DNA from: a virus
Virus record (IMG/VR): IMGVR_UViG_3300050343_000285
Span: 62,001-126,000 of that record
Reading direction: 5' to 3' (one strand)
DNA: 64,000 bases
Of the stretch, positions 23,521 to 32,396 are shown one piece after another (the first letter of the stretch is position 1; the number at the start of each line of letters is the position of its first letter). The position numbers and the translations under genes are program-made. The notes beneath the pieces were generated by a model. That model had not been told where the DNA came from. It did no database searches and worked only from the letters and a program-made list of their open reading frames with translations.

Positions 23521-25726
23521 TTAAATTAGACATGCGCCACCAGCACAACTAATTTCCTCTATTCCTGTAGTATTGTCCTCTGTTTCTAGTAGTTGTGTAT
23601 AATCTACCTTACTAAAACTATTAAAAATCTGTATATATTTTCCAATTATATACATCTTTCATACAATAGGTAAGTCTTTTTATATCTTCGTTAAAGTATT
23701 TTTTTGCAAATCTCCTGCATTTTAATGCAAACAGTTTTTTATCATCATCCATCTTCATCTGATTCTTGATTTAGAGTCATATAGTCACAAGCAGCCCATA
23801 GATTATTATTAAATGCATTAAGACCTAATTCTATTAAACCTGAACACCATAAGCCAGCATCTCCATATTCTTTGACAATTTCTCTACTAGTGTAAACTGT
23901 GGTAAAAGGAGCTTGTGGATAATCTTTATCTCCACTTTGTGGGATAAGACTAATGCCAGCAAAAAACTTTCTGTTGTTGTAAATAAATTTTGTTACATCT
24001 TCCCATTCGTCTGGTTGTACTGTTACGGTATTACTTACATTATGACTAAAAAATCTTGAGTACACAAAGATCTATTTTTACCAGAATGTACCCAATTTGT
24101 TTGAGCATCTTTTACTACTCCCTAACATTTCTACTGCAGGTAATTGATTTTTTAATTTAGAGCCATCTGGAACCTCAATCGGAAATTTTACAACTTCATC
24201 AGTATCATTAGCAGACCAAGAAGATTTTTCACAAGCTTGTGGATTGTAACTTTTAAAATGTTGATATGGAGGTTCTAAAATATTTGCTTGTACATGTCTG
24301 ATATATCTTTTTGCATGATGAGGATGAATACCTGAACTAGTTCCTAGCATGCTACTGCTAGTACCTTCTGGCTTTAAACATGTAACTCTTGCTGCTTGAT
24401 TTATATCAATTTTTTTAGCAATTCTTTATTGTGTCTACAGCAATTTTAGCTCCTTTTTTAAGAACTTTTTCTGTTAAAACTAGGTCATGTTTTTCCATAA
24501 TTCCTGTTAAAGATACACCTAGTAAAGCTTCTCTTTCAAAGATAGAGTTAGTGATTTTACTCCTAGATATTCTAGATCAGTAAAACCAGCTTGTAAAGTA
24601 CCTATAATCGCAGCAGCTTTACATCTTTCATAAAAATCCTCTTCGTCTACTACAGATGAACAATTAATTGTAGATAAGATTACAACCTTGCCATCCAGAT
24701 TTGCCTGTTTTTTCATCTACAGGCCACATCCCTACTTCTACACACGGATTAAAAGTCATTTCTGTAGAATCGCTCCAGATAAAACCAGGCTCTCCAAACT
24801 CTTTAACGGATTCCATAAGAGTTTTGACAAAATCTTCATAAGTAGTATCATCCTTTAATAATAACGCAGAGTTATTACTTCTAGCTCTTTGTGGATTGTC
24901 TATATACCAATTACCTGTTTTTGCTTTCGCCATGTCTTCATCATTTGCGCTAAATAATGCTAACGACGCACTTCTACGAACACCACCAGATAATACAGCA
25001 TCGCTGCTGTGCATAATAATATCATAAGCATCGATTGGTCGTAAGTTTTTTTTGTTTGTTTTCAACGCAATTCTCCAATAATTCTCTAATTTTTTCTAAA
25101 CCTTTTTGCAGTGGTTCAAAACCTGGGGCTTTGCCAACTCCAGAAGATAATACTGCGCCCTTTTCTCTAATGTTTGAATAATCAAAAACAATATATTTAT
25201 CTTTATACTCTGAGAAATTTGATTCACTAGGTTTGTTAAAATATGAACTTAACAAAACACCCAAAGCATCTGCCCAGCCTTCAATACTATCTTCTATTTT
25301 ATATTTTACACCTTTTCTTTTGTCTTTTTTTTCTGTGACACAAGATTTGGTAGTTTTGCTACATGATGTTTTTGGACACTAAATCCAGTACCACTACCAC
25401 ACAACAATAAGCCAAAAACATTCTTGAAAAAATCTAAGTCTATCACAATATGAGCTGGTACAGTTGTAGATCTTAGCGTGACGCTTTAAAATTGGCTCTC
25501 CGCCAAACTGTAGCGCTCTTTGACTACCTAGTACTCTTTTTTTAAACATTAAGTCGTAGGCCCAGTCTATTTGATCAGAGATGCCTTTGTCGTGATATTG
25601 GGTATGCATCATGTTTTTAACACGGTCTACCGCTTCCTTCCAGGTTTCTCTACGATTTTCACTTTCTATCCAACGAGCATACTTACTAACAAATGTATAA
25701 TTTTGAAGCTCATTCAGTGCCGACAT
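23521..25726 (-). CDS. nrdJ: Class II (B12-dependent) ribonucleoside-triphosphate reductase (frameshifted in this sequence)
   Basis: The gene runs from ATG 25726, with AAGGAG 6 bases upstream, to TAA 23521. That is about 735 codons, the length of monomeric RTPR enzymes. Fragments in different frames give the N-terminus (YTFVSKYARW, RRETWKEAVDRV), DAVLSGGVRRSASLALF, NPCVEVGMWP with its active-site Cys, HPHHAKRYIRHVQAN and the C-terminal redox pair CAGGAC at 23,530-23,550. At least five frameshifts separate them, but every block is in order and the total length is normal. I therefore infer an intact gene with sequence errors. It makes deoxynucleotides using adenosylcobalamin from the host. Confidence 0.85.
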
Positions 25727-25865
25727 GCTATCTCCTTAGAAATCTGAACCCTAAAAGAATTGAAATTAGTCCTAATAATATGATAACTCATAGTAGACAT
25801 AAATCAAGGGTTTTGGTTAAAGAATTGTTATTAATATTTTAGTATACACCACACAACTTAACGAA
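25727..25865 (-). promoter_or_regulatory. 139-base intergenic leader of nrdJ with TGTGGTGTATACT motif
   Basis: This gap upstream of nrdJ contains TGGTGTA at 25851-25845 followed by a -10-like TATACT, one of four copies of a TTGGTGTA-type element in gene gaps of this window (others at 35,413, 36,374 and 45,600). A strong ribosome site AAGGAG lies just before the ATG. I see no terminator after the dCMP deaminase gene and no structure long enough for a cobalamin riboswitch. Confidence 0.45.
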
Positions 25866-26327
25866 TCATATTTGAAAATTTTTGATCCAAGATAAATCCG
25901 CATCTACTCGAATAATTTTTATACCCGTTTGGTGTACGAATATATCAAAAAGTTTTTTCTGATTTTCGTCAAATAGTTTTGTTCCATGAGCGTTAGACAT
26001 AATTACTTTTGCAATACCAGCTTGCCATAAAGACATTATACAATCATTACAACACTGTCCTGTTACATAAGCTATTCCATCTGTAGGTTTGTGTGTGCAA
26101 TTAGATAGTGCATTTCTTTCAGCATGAATCATCCAGTGATATTTTTCTGGGCGAGATGTTGGTAGTATGTTATCATCCATACCTCTTGGAAATCCATTAT
26201 ATCCCGTACCTAAAATTAAATTGTCTTGATCTGTAATGATACAGCCATGTTGGGTATGAATATCATGGCTTCGTTGAGCAACAACTGTTGCTAATCCTAA
26301 AAAATAATTTGTCCAGCTAGGTCTCAT
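25866..26327 (-). CDS. dCMP deaminase
   Basis: The 153-residue protein begins MRPSWTNYFLGLATVVAQRS, the typical start of phage and bacterial dCMP deaminases, then GTGYNGFPRG. Zinc ligands are in HAERNALSN (His and catalytic Glu) and QCCNDCIM (CxxC). It converts dCMP to dUMP, feeding dTTP synthesis. That suits an AT-rich genome and works with the dNMP kinase and ribonucleotide reductase. The start codon lies only 6 bases after a perfect -10 box, so the transcript probably begins at or next to the A of AUG, without a leader or ribosome site. Confidence 0.92.
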   Translation of the reverse strand: MRPSWTNYFLGLATVVAQRSHDIHTQHGCIITDQDNLILGTGYNGFPRGMDDNILPTSRPEKYHWMIHAERNALSNCTHKPTDGIAYVTGQCCNDCIMSLWQAGIAKVIMSNAHGTKLFDENQKKLFDIFVHQTGIKIIRVDADLSWIKNFQI

Positions 26328-26333
26328 GTATTT

Positions 26334-26362
26334 ATTATATAAGTGACTCGTTTATGTGTCAA
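26334..26362 (-). promoter_or_regulatory. Consensus sigma-70 promoter, probably leaderless
   Basis: On the minus strand -35 TTGACA (26362-26357), a 17-base spacer and -10 TATAAT (26339-26334) match the consensus at all 12 positions. The -35 box begins 3 bases after the stop of the upstream gene. The ATG of dCMP deaminase starts 6 bases beyond the -10 box, where transcription itself is expected to start. Confidence 0.88.
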
Positions 26363-26364
26363 CT

Positions 26365-28101
26365 CTACTCTAAGAGCTTGCTATGTATAATACAGTATTT
26401 AAAATATTTTTTAAATTCTTCCAAGTGAATTTTTTCTGTATCGGGAGAGGTAAGATTATAAATTAATTTATTTGAGATGTAATTATGTTGTATAAAATTC
26501 CATATTTTAGAATTGTCAAGATCATTATTATAAAAATCTAGCAAAACACTATATAATAAATAATCGTATGGCATAGCTGATAATCTATGCTTTACATAGG
26601 TGGGTAACAACTGCTTACAAAAGTGTAACCATTGTTGTAAATTATTATTCCCCGTAGCATATAAACAAACTCCGCCATTTATATGTTGATTAGATAAATG
26701 ATGCATATTATATAAATTATTTTTATAGTTTTTAGAACCAGAAACCCAAAAATTACCAGAAAATAAACAATAGTTATATACATTAGTCAACCATTTTTGT
26801 CCAAAAAGAACATCACATTCTAACATTAGTGTAGTATTATAATTACATAATTTATGCATTGTTTCAAAAAAGCACCAATTTGGACCAGACATTCTGCCAT
26901 ATTCAGTAGACGGGCTCTCTGTTTTATAATGGTCATATTCTGGGGGTATATTTAGAGATAAAATATTTATTTTATTAAAGTATTGCTCCAGTATCGAGAT
27001 TTGTTTATCTGAAATCTGATATTGCGTAGCAATATTAAAGTCTAATAATTTAGCATATTCTTTGTCCTGATTATTTAGTGAGTCAGTCAGTCTATGTATA
27101 AAGATATCGAATCGACCATTTTCAATTTCTTTACCAGTTAATAATAGGGTTATATCTTCTAACTTATTGTCATATGGTTTTATATCATTTGTAGAGAGAT
27201 AATCTTGAATATTCAATAGTTTATAATCAATCATATCTTTTGAAAGGGGGTATTGCTGTCTTGACTTGATCTGTCTTTTATCTAAATGTATAGCGTTAAT
27301 ATTTTTATACAAATTAATGAAATTTAATCCACATTCTTTCTCAAGATAGTTTTTAAATAATCTATCACAGTTACCAATACCTAATTCAAAATTGATATAT
27401 TTAGGATCTATGACATCTATTTTGTCTTTAAAAATCCAACAATCTTGCGAATATATAGGGTTTGTTGGGTTGTTATAATCTTCGTACGTATCATGACTGT
27501 TTACGATATTCCCATTACTGTCAAGATCTTTACGAGTTATAGTATAAAATGTTTTTGGGGTAAAATATTTAGTAAATACATGCTCTAAAGTTTCATCAAA
27601 ATATATATCAGTATTAGATAATATTTTAATATATTCACTGTAGTGTTTTTGAGAATAAACCACCCAATCTGCATAGCTTAATCTTTTATCTATATAAGCC
27701 GTTTTTAACTTGGGGTGACCCATAAGATGGGACGGTATTATTGTGTCTTTACTCTCCATCATTAAACATATAGTTTCTATATATTGATTTTGAATATTAT
27801 TTTCCAGACATCGAATATTATTCAGCGTAGTTGTATTATCCTCTGGATTATACCAAGGAGTGAATAAAACGATCCTTTGTTCATCATTTTGTATCGAAAC
27901 AAGCTGATTATGAGATATTGTATTATTAATCATATCTCTATAAATCGGTTTATATTGACGATTTTCATTTTTTCCATACGAGACATAATGATTAATAGCG
28001 GCTTGTTCTGTTTTTAAGCCAGCTTGCATTAAGTCTGGATGGCTAGAAAGATAGAAACTCCAATCAAAATCTTTAGGTACATTAGAATTACTGACTTGCA
28101 T
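26365..28101 (-). CDS. Large glycosyltransferase-type protein with FDxxFYL module
   Basis: The 578-residue protein begins with a module FDWSFYLSSHPDLMQAG then HYVSYGKNENRQY (residues 12-52), a repeat found at the ends of many bacterial glycosyltransferases. A GT-A-like region follows near residues 75-170 (RIVLFTPWYNPEDNTTTLNN, ETICLMMES, YADWVVYSQKHY), then a second region with LDFNIATQYQISDKQ and a metal-site-like LMLECDVLFGQKWL, GGVCLYATGNN. The layout suggests two catalytic or catalytic-like domains. It overlaps gmd by 14 bases and ends just before the dCMP deaminase promoter. The sugar specificity is unknown. Confidence 0.65.
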   Translation of the reverse strand: MQVSNSNVPKDFDWSFYLSSHPDLMQAGLKTEQAAINHYVSYGKNENRQYKPIYRDMINNTISHNQLVSIQNDEQRIVLFTPWYNPEDNTTTLNNIRCLENNIQNQYIETICLMMESKDTIIPSHLMGHPKLKTAYIDKRLSYADWVVYSQKHYSEYIKILSNTDIYFDETLEHVFTKYFTPKTFYTITRKDLDSNGNIVNSHDTYEDYNNPTNPIYSQDCWIFKDKIDVIDPKYINFELGIGNCDRLFKNYLEKECGLNFINLYKNINAIHLDKRQIKSRQQYPLSKDMIDYKLLNIQDYLSTNDIKPYDNKLEDITLLLTGKEIENGRFDIFIHRLTDSLNNQDKEYAKLLDFNIATQYQISDKQISILEQYFNKINILSLNIPPEYDHYKTESPSTEYGRMSGPNWCFFETMHKLCNYNTTLMLECDVLFGQKWLTNVYNYCLFSGNFWVSGSKNYKNNLYNMHHLSNQHINGGVCLYATGNNNLQQWLHFCKQLLPTYVKHRLSAMPYDYLLYSVLLDFYNNDLDNSKIWNFIQHNYISNKLIYNLTSPDTEKIHLEEFKKYFKYCIIHSKLLE

Positions 28102-29056
28102 GTTCTATCATTTCGTTAATGAGTGTTTGCAGATTATATTCTTGAGTCCAACCCAGTTCTGTTTTAGCTGGTTCAGCAAAACCTCTGAGATAATTTAATT
28201 CTTCTGGCCTTTCATATCTAACATCTTTTTTAATATATTTGTTTGGGTCTAATGATAATTTTTCAAATACATATTCTAATATAAATTGTACAGAACAGGA
28301 CCTCCCCGTAGCTATAACGTAGTCTTTAGGAGCCTCCTGTTGTAGCATCAGATACATAGCTTTTACATAATCTTTAGCGTGTCCCCAATCTCTTTTGGCT
28401 TGCAAATTGCCTAGAGTTAAAGATTCAGATAATCCTTTTTTGATATTTACAGCACCTGTTACTATTTTGTTAGTCACAAAATTTACACCTCTTCTTGGAG
28501 ATTCATGATTAAATAAAATGCCAGAGCATATATACATATTATATGCATTTCTATAATTTTTACAAATATTGTATGCAAAAAGTTTTGAACATCCATATGG
28601 ACTCACAGGTTGCATTGGCGTTGTAATTCTTTGATAACCATCGCTATCTATTGAATTACCAAACATTTCTGAAGATGCAGCGTTATAAATCTTAGCGTTT
28701 GGAGCATTTTCTTTTGCTGATTCTAAAACATTAATTGTACCACCACAATTAACATCTGTGGTATATTTAGGTAAATCAAAAGATATTCTTACATGACTTT
28801 GTGCAGCTAAATGATATATTTCATTTGGTTGAGATATCTTAATAGCTCTATCTATAGAAGATCTATCTAAAAGATCTGCATATATAAGATTTATATTATT
28901 ATCTTGGTAAATTTTATTTATTCTGGTTGTTTGAGATTCGGGTACAGAATTCCGTCTTATTGTACCATATAACTCATAATTTAAACTATATAGGTATTCA
29001 ATTAAATATGATGCATCTTGACCATTAGCTCCAATTACAAGCGCTCTTTTTGACAT
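28088..29056 (-). CDS. gmd: GDP-mannose 4,6-dehydratase
   Basis: I start at the ATG at 29056 (MSKRALVIGANGQDASYLIE); the longer frame to 29095 overlaps the fucose synthase gene and adds a basic stretch not seen in the family. The 322-residue protein has the Rossmann GANGQDASYL, YGTIRRNS, the catalytic set with AASSEMFGNS and SPYGCSKLFAYN (Tyr-x3-Lys), then NHESPRRGVNFVTNKI. It converts GDP-mannose to GDP-4-keto-6-deoxymannose, the substrate of the next enzyme. It is about 20-40 residues shorter than many bacterial enzymes at the C-terminus but keeps all active-site segments. Confidence 0.93.
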   Translation of the reverse strand: MSKRALVIGANGQDASYLIEYLYSLNYELYGTIRRNSVPESQTTRINKIYQDNNINLIYADLLDRSSIDRAIKISQPNEIYHLAAQSHVRISFDLPKYTTDVNCGGTINVLESAKENAPNAKIYNAASSEMFGNSIDSDGYQRITTPMQPVSPYGCSKLFAYNICKNYRNAYNMYICSGILFNHESPRRGVNFVTNKIVTGAVNIKKGLSESLTLGNLQAKRDWGHAKDYVKAMYLMLQQEAPKDYVIATGRSCSVQFILEYVFEKLSLDPNKYIKKDVRYERPEELNYLRGFAEPAKTELGWTQEYNLQTLINEMIEHASQ

Positions 29057-29060
29057 ATAC

Positions 29061-30005
29061 CTATACTCTCTTATCCGCTTTAGCCGTTTTTTCAAACCAA
29101 TTAACCGTGTCCTGTAAACCTGTCAATAAATCTATTTTAGCTTTCCACCCTAAGCTGTTAATTTTTGACACATCTAAATATCGTTTGGGAGTACCGTTGG
29201 GATATTTTGTGTTCCATGTAATGTCTCCTTCATACCCAACTGATTGTTTAATATTTTCTGATAATGTTTTTATACTAGTCTCTATACCGCTACCCACATT
29301 AATAATATTAGGATTATTATAGTGATGCATTAGATAGAGGGCAGCATCTGCTAAATCGTCTACATGAAGAAATTCTCTAGTAGGACTTCCATCCCCATAA
29401 CATTCAACGGTAGGCATTTTATAATTTCTAGCATCTATAAATTTACGAATTAATGCTGGAATAACATGACATTCATCTAATTTAAAGTTGTCATAGTGCC
29501 CATATAAATTTGAAGGCATCAGGGATATAGTATTAAAACCATATTGCTCAGTGTACTTATGACACATTGTATAACCCGCTATTTTAGCTATAGCATATGC
29601 TATATTTGTTTCCTCAAGCTCTCCCGTAAGTAAGTCTGATTCTTTAATTGGTACTGAAGCTAGTTTGGGATAAATACATGCAGACCCAAGAAAGCATAAT
29701 TTAATAACACCAGTACTACAAGCTGTGTCTATTACGTTTGTTTGAATCAGAAGATTGTCTCTTATAAAATTTGCTGGGTGTTTTTTATTATGTGTAATAC
29801 CTCCTACTTTAGCAGCAGCTAAAAATACATATTCCGGATTATTTTTTTGGAAAAACTCTCTAACCTGACACTGATCAGTTAGATCTAACTCCTGTTTGGT
29901 TCTGACAATTATATTTTGATAGCCTTCTTGAGATAATTTTCTACAGATAGCTGAACCTACCATACCCTTATGTCCAGCGACATATATTTTACATTTTGTA
30001 TCCAT
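29061..30005 (-). CDS. fcl: GDP-L-fucose synthase
   Basis: The 314-residue protein starts KIYVAGHKGMVGSAICRKL, the NADP site, with AAAKVGGI, the catalytic GSACIYP and AYAIAKIAGYTMCHKY (Tyr-x3-Lys), and NLYGHYDNF. The C-terminal part contains GDGSPTREFLHVDDLADAAL, typical of this epimerase/reductase. It completes GDP-L-fucose synthesis from the product of the adjacent gmd gene, whose start codon lies 5 bases beyond its stop. GDP-fucose could feed the many glycosyltransferases in this window. Length and motifs are normal. Confidence 0.94.
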   Translation of the reverse strand: MDTKCKIYVAGHKGMVGSAICRKLSQEGYQNIIVRTKQELDLTDQCQVREFFQKNNPEYVFLAAAKVGGITHNKKHPANFIRDNLLIQTNVIDTACSTGVIKLCFLGSACIYPKLASVPIKESDLLTGELEETNIAYAIAKIAGYTMCHKYTEQYGFNTISLMPSNLYGHYDNFKLDECHVIPALIRKFIDARNYKMPTVECYGDGSPTREFLHVDDLADAALYLMHHYNNPNIINVGSGIETSIKTLSENIKQSVGYEGDITWNTKYPNGTPKRYLDVSKINSLGWKAKIDLLTGLQDTVNWFEKTAKADKRV

Positions 30006-30045
30006 AATATTTAAGCCATATCGTAAAAGTTTTTGCTACGGTTTT

Positions 30046-30074
30046 ATAATAGTTCTTAGCTTAATAATAAGCAA
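30046..30074 (-). promoter_or_regulatory. Possible promoter upstream of fcl-gmd
   Basis: The 73-base gap before fcl holds TTGCTT (30074-30069) and TATTAT (30051-30046) 17 bases apart on the minus strand. The -10 is good and the -35 is weak. The predicted leader is about 34 bases. Confidence 0.4.
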
Positions 30075-30078
30075 TGTC

Positions 30079-31764
30079 TTATATATAAATTTTATCGCAT
30101 GTCAACTTATGAGGTATTAATCCTGATAAAATTCTTTCCCAAGTATGCGTTTTGGTGGCTCGGTGATTTTTGGTGTAGCCATATTCTAGACTTAGATGTT
30201 CTTCGGATAGATTAATTTTATATTTTTTAATAAAAGATTTAATAACACTAAGCTTATAGATAAACATTGTACCAGCAAAAAAATTAAAATTATAATTAGT
30301 ATTAATATTATAACGATTACAAAATTCATTCATTTTTGATTTATTAATATCATCCATTGGTACATTGTGGTCGATTAATCCTGCTATAGCTGAGTGACGT
30401 TGGTTTTCTAAAAGATAAAGAGAATAATCTAACTGATTTAATATTGAATCAAAACACATATGTCTAAATCCATGATGTGATTTTGAATGAAATTTTAAAA
30501 TATAATTATATTTATTGTTATCTAATATATATTTATCTAATATATATAAAAATGGGCCTATGTCTGCTCCAATATTTGGTATAACATATGAATCTATATT
30601 AGGTATAATATCTATAGAAGTTACAAATAAATCTATTCCTAATTTCTGAATTTTATCTATATATTTTTTAATATCATTTATGTAAACACCATTGAGGTTT
30701 CCGATATGTATATGGCAGGCTACTCCAGTATGCTTATCATTTTTGTACTGTAAGAATTTATCAATAATGCTACGACCAGTACAATTAACAATTTCTGGTT
30801 TTAAAACACAATGTTGAACATTCAGTCTTGATATTTTGTATAGCTTTTTGGATATTAGTGGAAATTCGTGTTTTTTAATAATATGTCTATAATCTAATAT
30901 ATCAAAAGAAAATAAATTTTGCCAAAATATTTCTTTATATAGATTAATATATAATAAACAGCTATAAGTTATATTATTCTCAAATAATAATTTGTTAATA
31001 TAAAAGCTTGTACGACTAGTGTTCTTAATTATACATTTTAATATTTTAAATGCTGTACGTCTTTTCATTATCATACAATCGGTATTAATACCATAATAGT
31101 ATTTATTATTATAAGTTATATTATATTTATCATGAATACTAAAAACATCAGCATTAGAATGCATTCCTTGTTTTATAAAATTCTGTAATGATGAGCATAT
31201 ACAATTATTATTATTTATATATAAGCAGTAATTATATTTTTTTATATATCTTATTAGATCATATGGTTTTGTTAGGGTCGTTATTTTATCTTTATATTTT
31301 TCATTTATAATCTTGCAAAAATTGATATGACCTAAAGTGATAATTTTAATATTCTCTGTATCGCTCAGAATATTATCAATAGAATTAATAGCTATAGCTA
31401 AGTCTACTTCACTATTTAAATATGCTACATATATACAGCACATATTATTAATATTTATTGAATGATTTAATAACTCGCAAGAAGTGTTTTTATCTTTAAA
31501 CCATTGATGATATGAGTTTTTACGCAATAGAAAGTATTGTATAGCCCTATATTCCGTATCAATACTAATATTATTCCAATTTAATTTACTAACAAATAGA
31601 CCATAGTCAAAATTATCATTAACTATACATCTATTGATAAACTTTCCTTCAAGCTTATTGTCTTCCCAAAAATTTTGAGACGTAGAAGAACAACCATAGT
31701 ATTGATTATAAAAATCTTGATCAAACACATTAAGGAATGTGTTGTGTATATCCTCTGAATCCAT
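30079..31764 (-). CDS. RgpF-like (rhamnan synthesis) glycosyltransferase with FDxxFYN module
   Basis: The 561-residue protein opens with an FDQDFYNQYYGC module and a second FDYGLFVSKLNW copy, related to the module at the start of the protein at 26,365. The C-terminal half follows the RgpF pattern: HIHIGNLNGVYINDI, VIPNIGADIGPFLYILDKYI, YILKFHSKSHHGFRHMCFDS, FFAGTMFIYK and a final HTWERIL. RgpF-type domains act in rhamnose-glucose polysaccharide assembly. The middle (residues 110-300) is Asn/Ile-rich and not assignable. It is preceded by the GlsB-like gene's neighbour block and ends at a gap before fcl. Confidence 0.7.
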   Translation of the reverse strand: MDSEDIHNTFLNVFDQDFYNQYYGCSSTSQNFWEDNKLEGKFINRCIVNDNFDYGLFVSKLNWNNISIDTEYRAIQYFLLRKNSYHQWFKDKNTSCELLNHSININNMCCIYVAYLNSEVDLAIAINSIDNILSDTENIKIITLGHINFCKIINEKYKDKITTLTKPYDLIRYIKKYNYCLYINNNNCICSSLQNFIKQGMHSNADVFSIHDKYNITYNNKYYYGINTDCMIMKRRTAFKILKCIIKNTSRTSFYINKLLFENNITYSCLLYINLYKEIFWQNLFSFDILDYRHIIKKHEFPLISKKLYKISRLNVQHCVLKPEIVNCTGRSIIDKFLQYKNDKHTGVACHIHIGNLNGVYINDIKKYIDKIQKLGIDLFVTSIDIIPNIDSYVIPNIGADIGPFLYILDKYILDNNKYNYILKFHSKSHHGFRHMCFDSILNQLDYSLYLLENQRHSAIAGLIDHNVPMDDINKSKMNEFCNRYNINTNYNFNFFAGTMFIYKLSVIKSFIKKYKINLSEEHLSLEYGYTKNHRATKTHTWERILSGLIPHKLTCDKIYI

Positions 31765-31773
31765 ATTATATTT

Positions 31774-31998
31774 TTATTTATTAACTAATTTATTATATAG
31801 CAATAAAGCTACACAAGAACCTCCTATGCCCATAAAAATGCCAGCTGGTTCAACAGCGGAATATGATCCTAACAAATAAAGTATAGCTCCACCCATATAG
31901 GAACCAGCAACACCTAGAGCGATTGTCCTAATAAAACCAAAATTTTCTTCCCCAGGTATAATTGCTTTAGCAATAGAACCTACGAAAATACCATACAC
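31774..31998 (-). CDS. GlsB/YeaQ/YmgE-family membrane protein
   Basis: The 74-residue protein has the Gly-rich triple-hydrophobic layout of this family: GIFVGSIAKAIIPGEENFGF, ALGVAGSYMGGAILYLLGSY and GIFMGIGGSCVALLLYNKL. Three membrane helices with small-residue faces are predicted. Host members are inner-membrane stress proteins of unclear function. In this phage cassette it could act as a small membrane-permeabilising or holin-like protein, but that is only a suggestion from context. It is 9 bases upstream of the RgpF-like gene. Confidence 0.75.
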   Translation of the reverse strand: MYGIFVGSIAKAIIPGEENFGFIRTIALGVAGSYMGGAILYLLGSYSAVEPAGIFMGIGGSCVALLLYNKLVNK

Positions 31999-32004
31999 TC
32001 ATAA

Positions 32005-32241
32005 TTATGGTTCACAGTATTGACAGTTGATTTTTGCTATTCCATCTCCGCTTAAATACCATCCCTTACCTTTACATACAGGACAGTCTTTTCTTTTATA
32101 TTTTTTTGTTACGTCTATTTTTTGACTAGCTGCTATTTTGGCTCCGATTAAAGTTACTACAGAAGTAGTACTATATTTTGAAACCGAAGCAAAGAGCATT
32201 GTACCGCCTAAAACAGTAGCAATTAATATTTTGCTGATCAT
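32005..32241 (-). CDS. Secreted or membrane-anchored small zinc-finger protein
   Basis: The 78-residue protein has a hydrophobic N-terminus (MISKILIATVLGGTMLFA) like a signal peptide or anchor and a second moderately hydrophobic stretch (SVVTLIGAKIAA). The C-terminus is a single DnaJ-like zinc knuckle: CPVCKGKGWYLSG then INCQYC. The Cys-rich repeat is of the type that binds unfolded protein or nucleic acid. It overlaps the small gene upstream as ATGA. Function unknown. Confidence 0.55.
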   Translation of the reverse strand: MISKILIATVLGGTMLFASVSKYSTTSVVTLIGAKIAASQKIDVTKKYKRKDCPVCKGKGWYLSGDGIAKINCQYCEP

Positions 32242-32396
32242 TTTTTAAATAACCTATCTATTAAGTCTTTAATTGGTCTTTTTGGTTTTGGTGCAGCCTT
32301 ATCATTGTTTGGTGCAAACATTTTTAAAATTGCTAGTATAAAATTAGTAATAGTTTTAATAAGGCTATTCAGTGCTATTTTATCTAATAATCTCAT
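32238..32396 (-). CDS. Small amphipathic protein, 52 aa
   Basis: The ATG at 32396 overlaps the protease stop as ATGA, and its TGA overlaps the next ATG in the same way, so it is translationally coupled on both sides. The product starts MRLLDKIALNSLIKTITNFI, a hydrophobic amphipathic helix. A Pro/Lys segment (APKPKRPIKD) and a basic end (RLFKK) follow. The form suits a small membrane-associated peptide. No family is recognised. Confidence 0.6.
   Translation of the reverse strand: MRLLDKIALNSLIKTITNFILAILKMFAPNNDKAAPKPKRPIKDLIDRLFKK

Noticed and set aside
23521-25726. nrdJ as a decaying pseudogene
   Set aside because: Total length is normal, all catalytic Cys motifs are present in order, and phoH beside it shows compensating breaks, which point to consensus errors.
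25727-25865. Cobalamin riboswitch before the B12-dependent ribonucleotide reductase
   Set aside because: The 139-base gap is short for this riboswitch and I could not find its conserved B12-box sequence.
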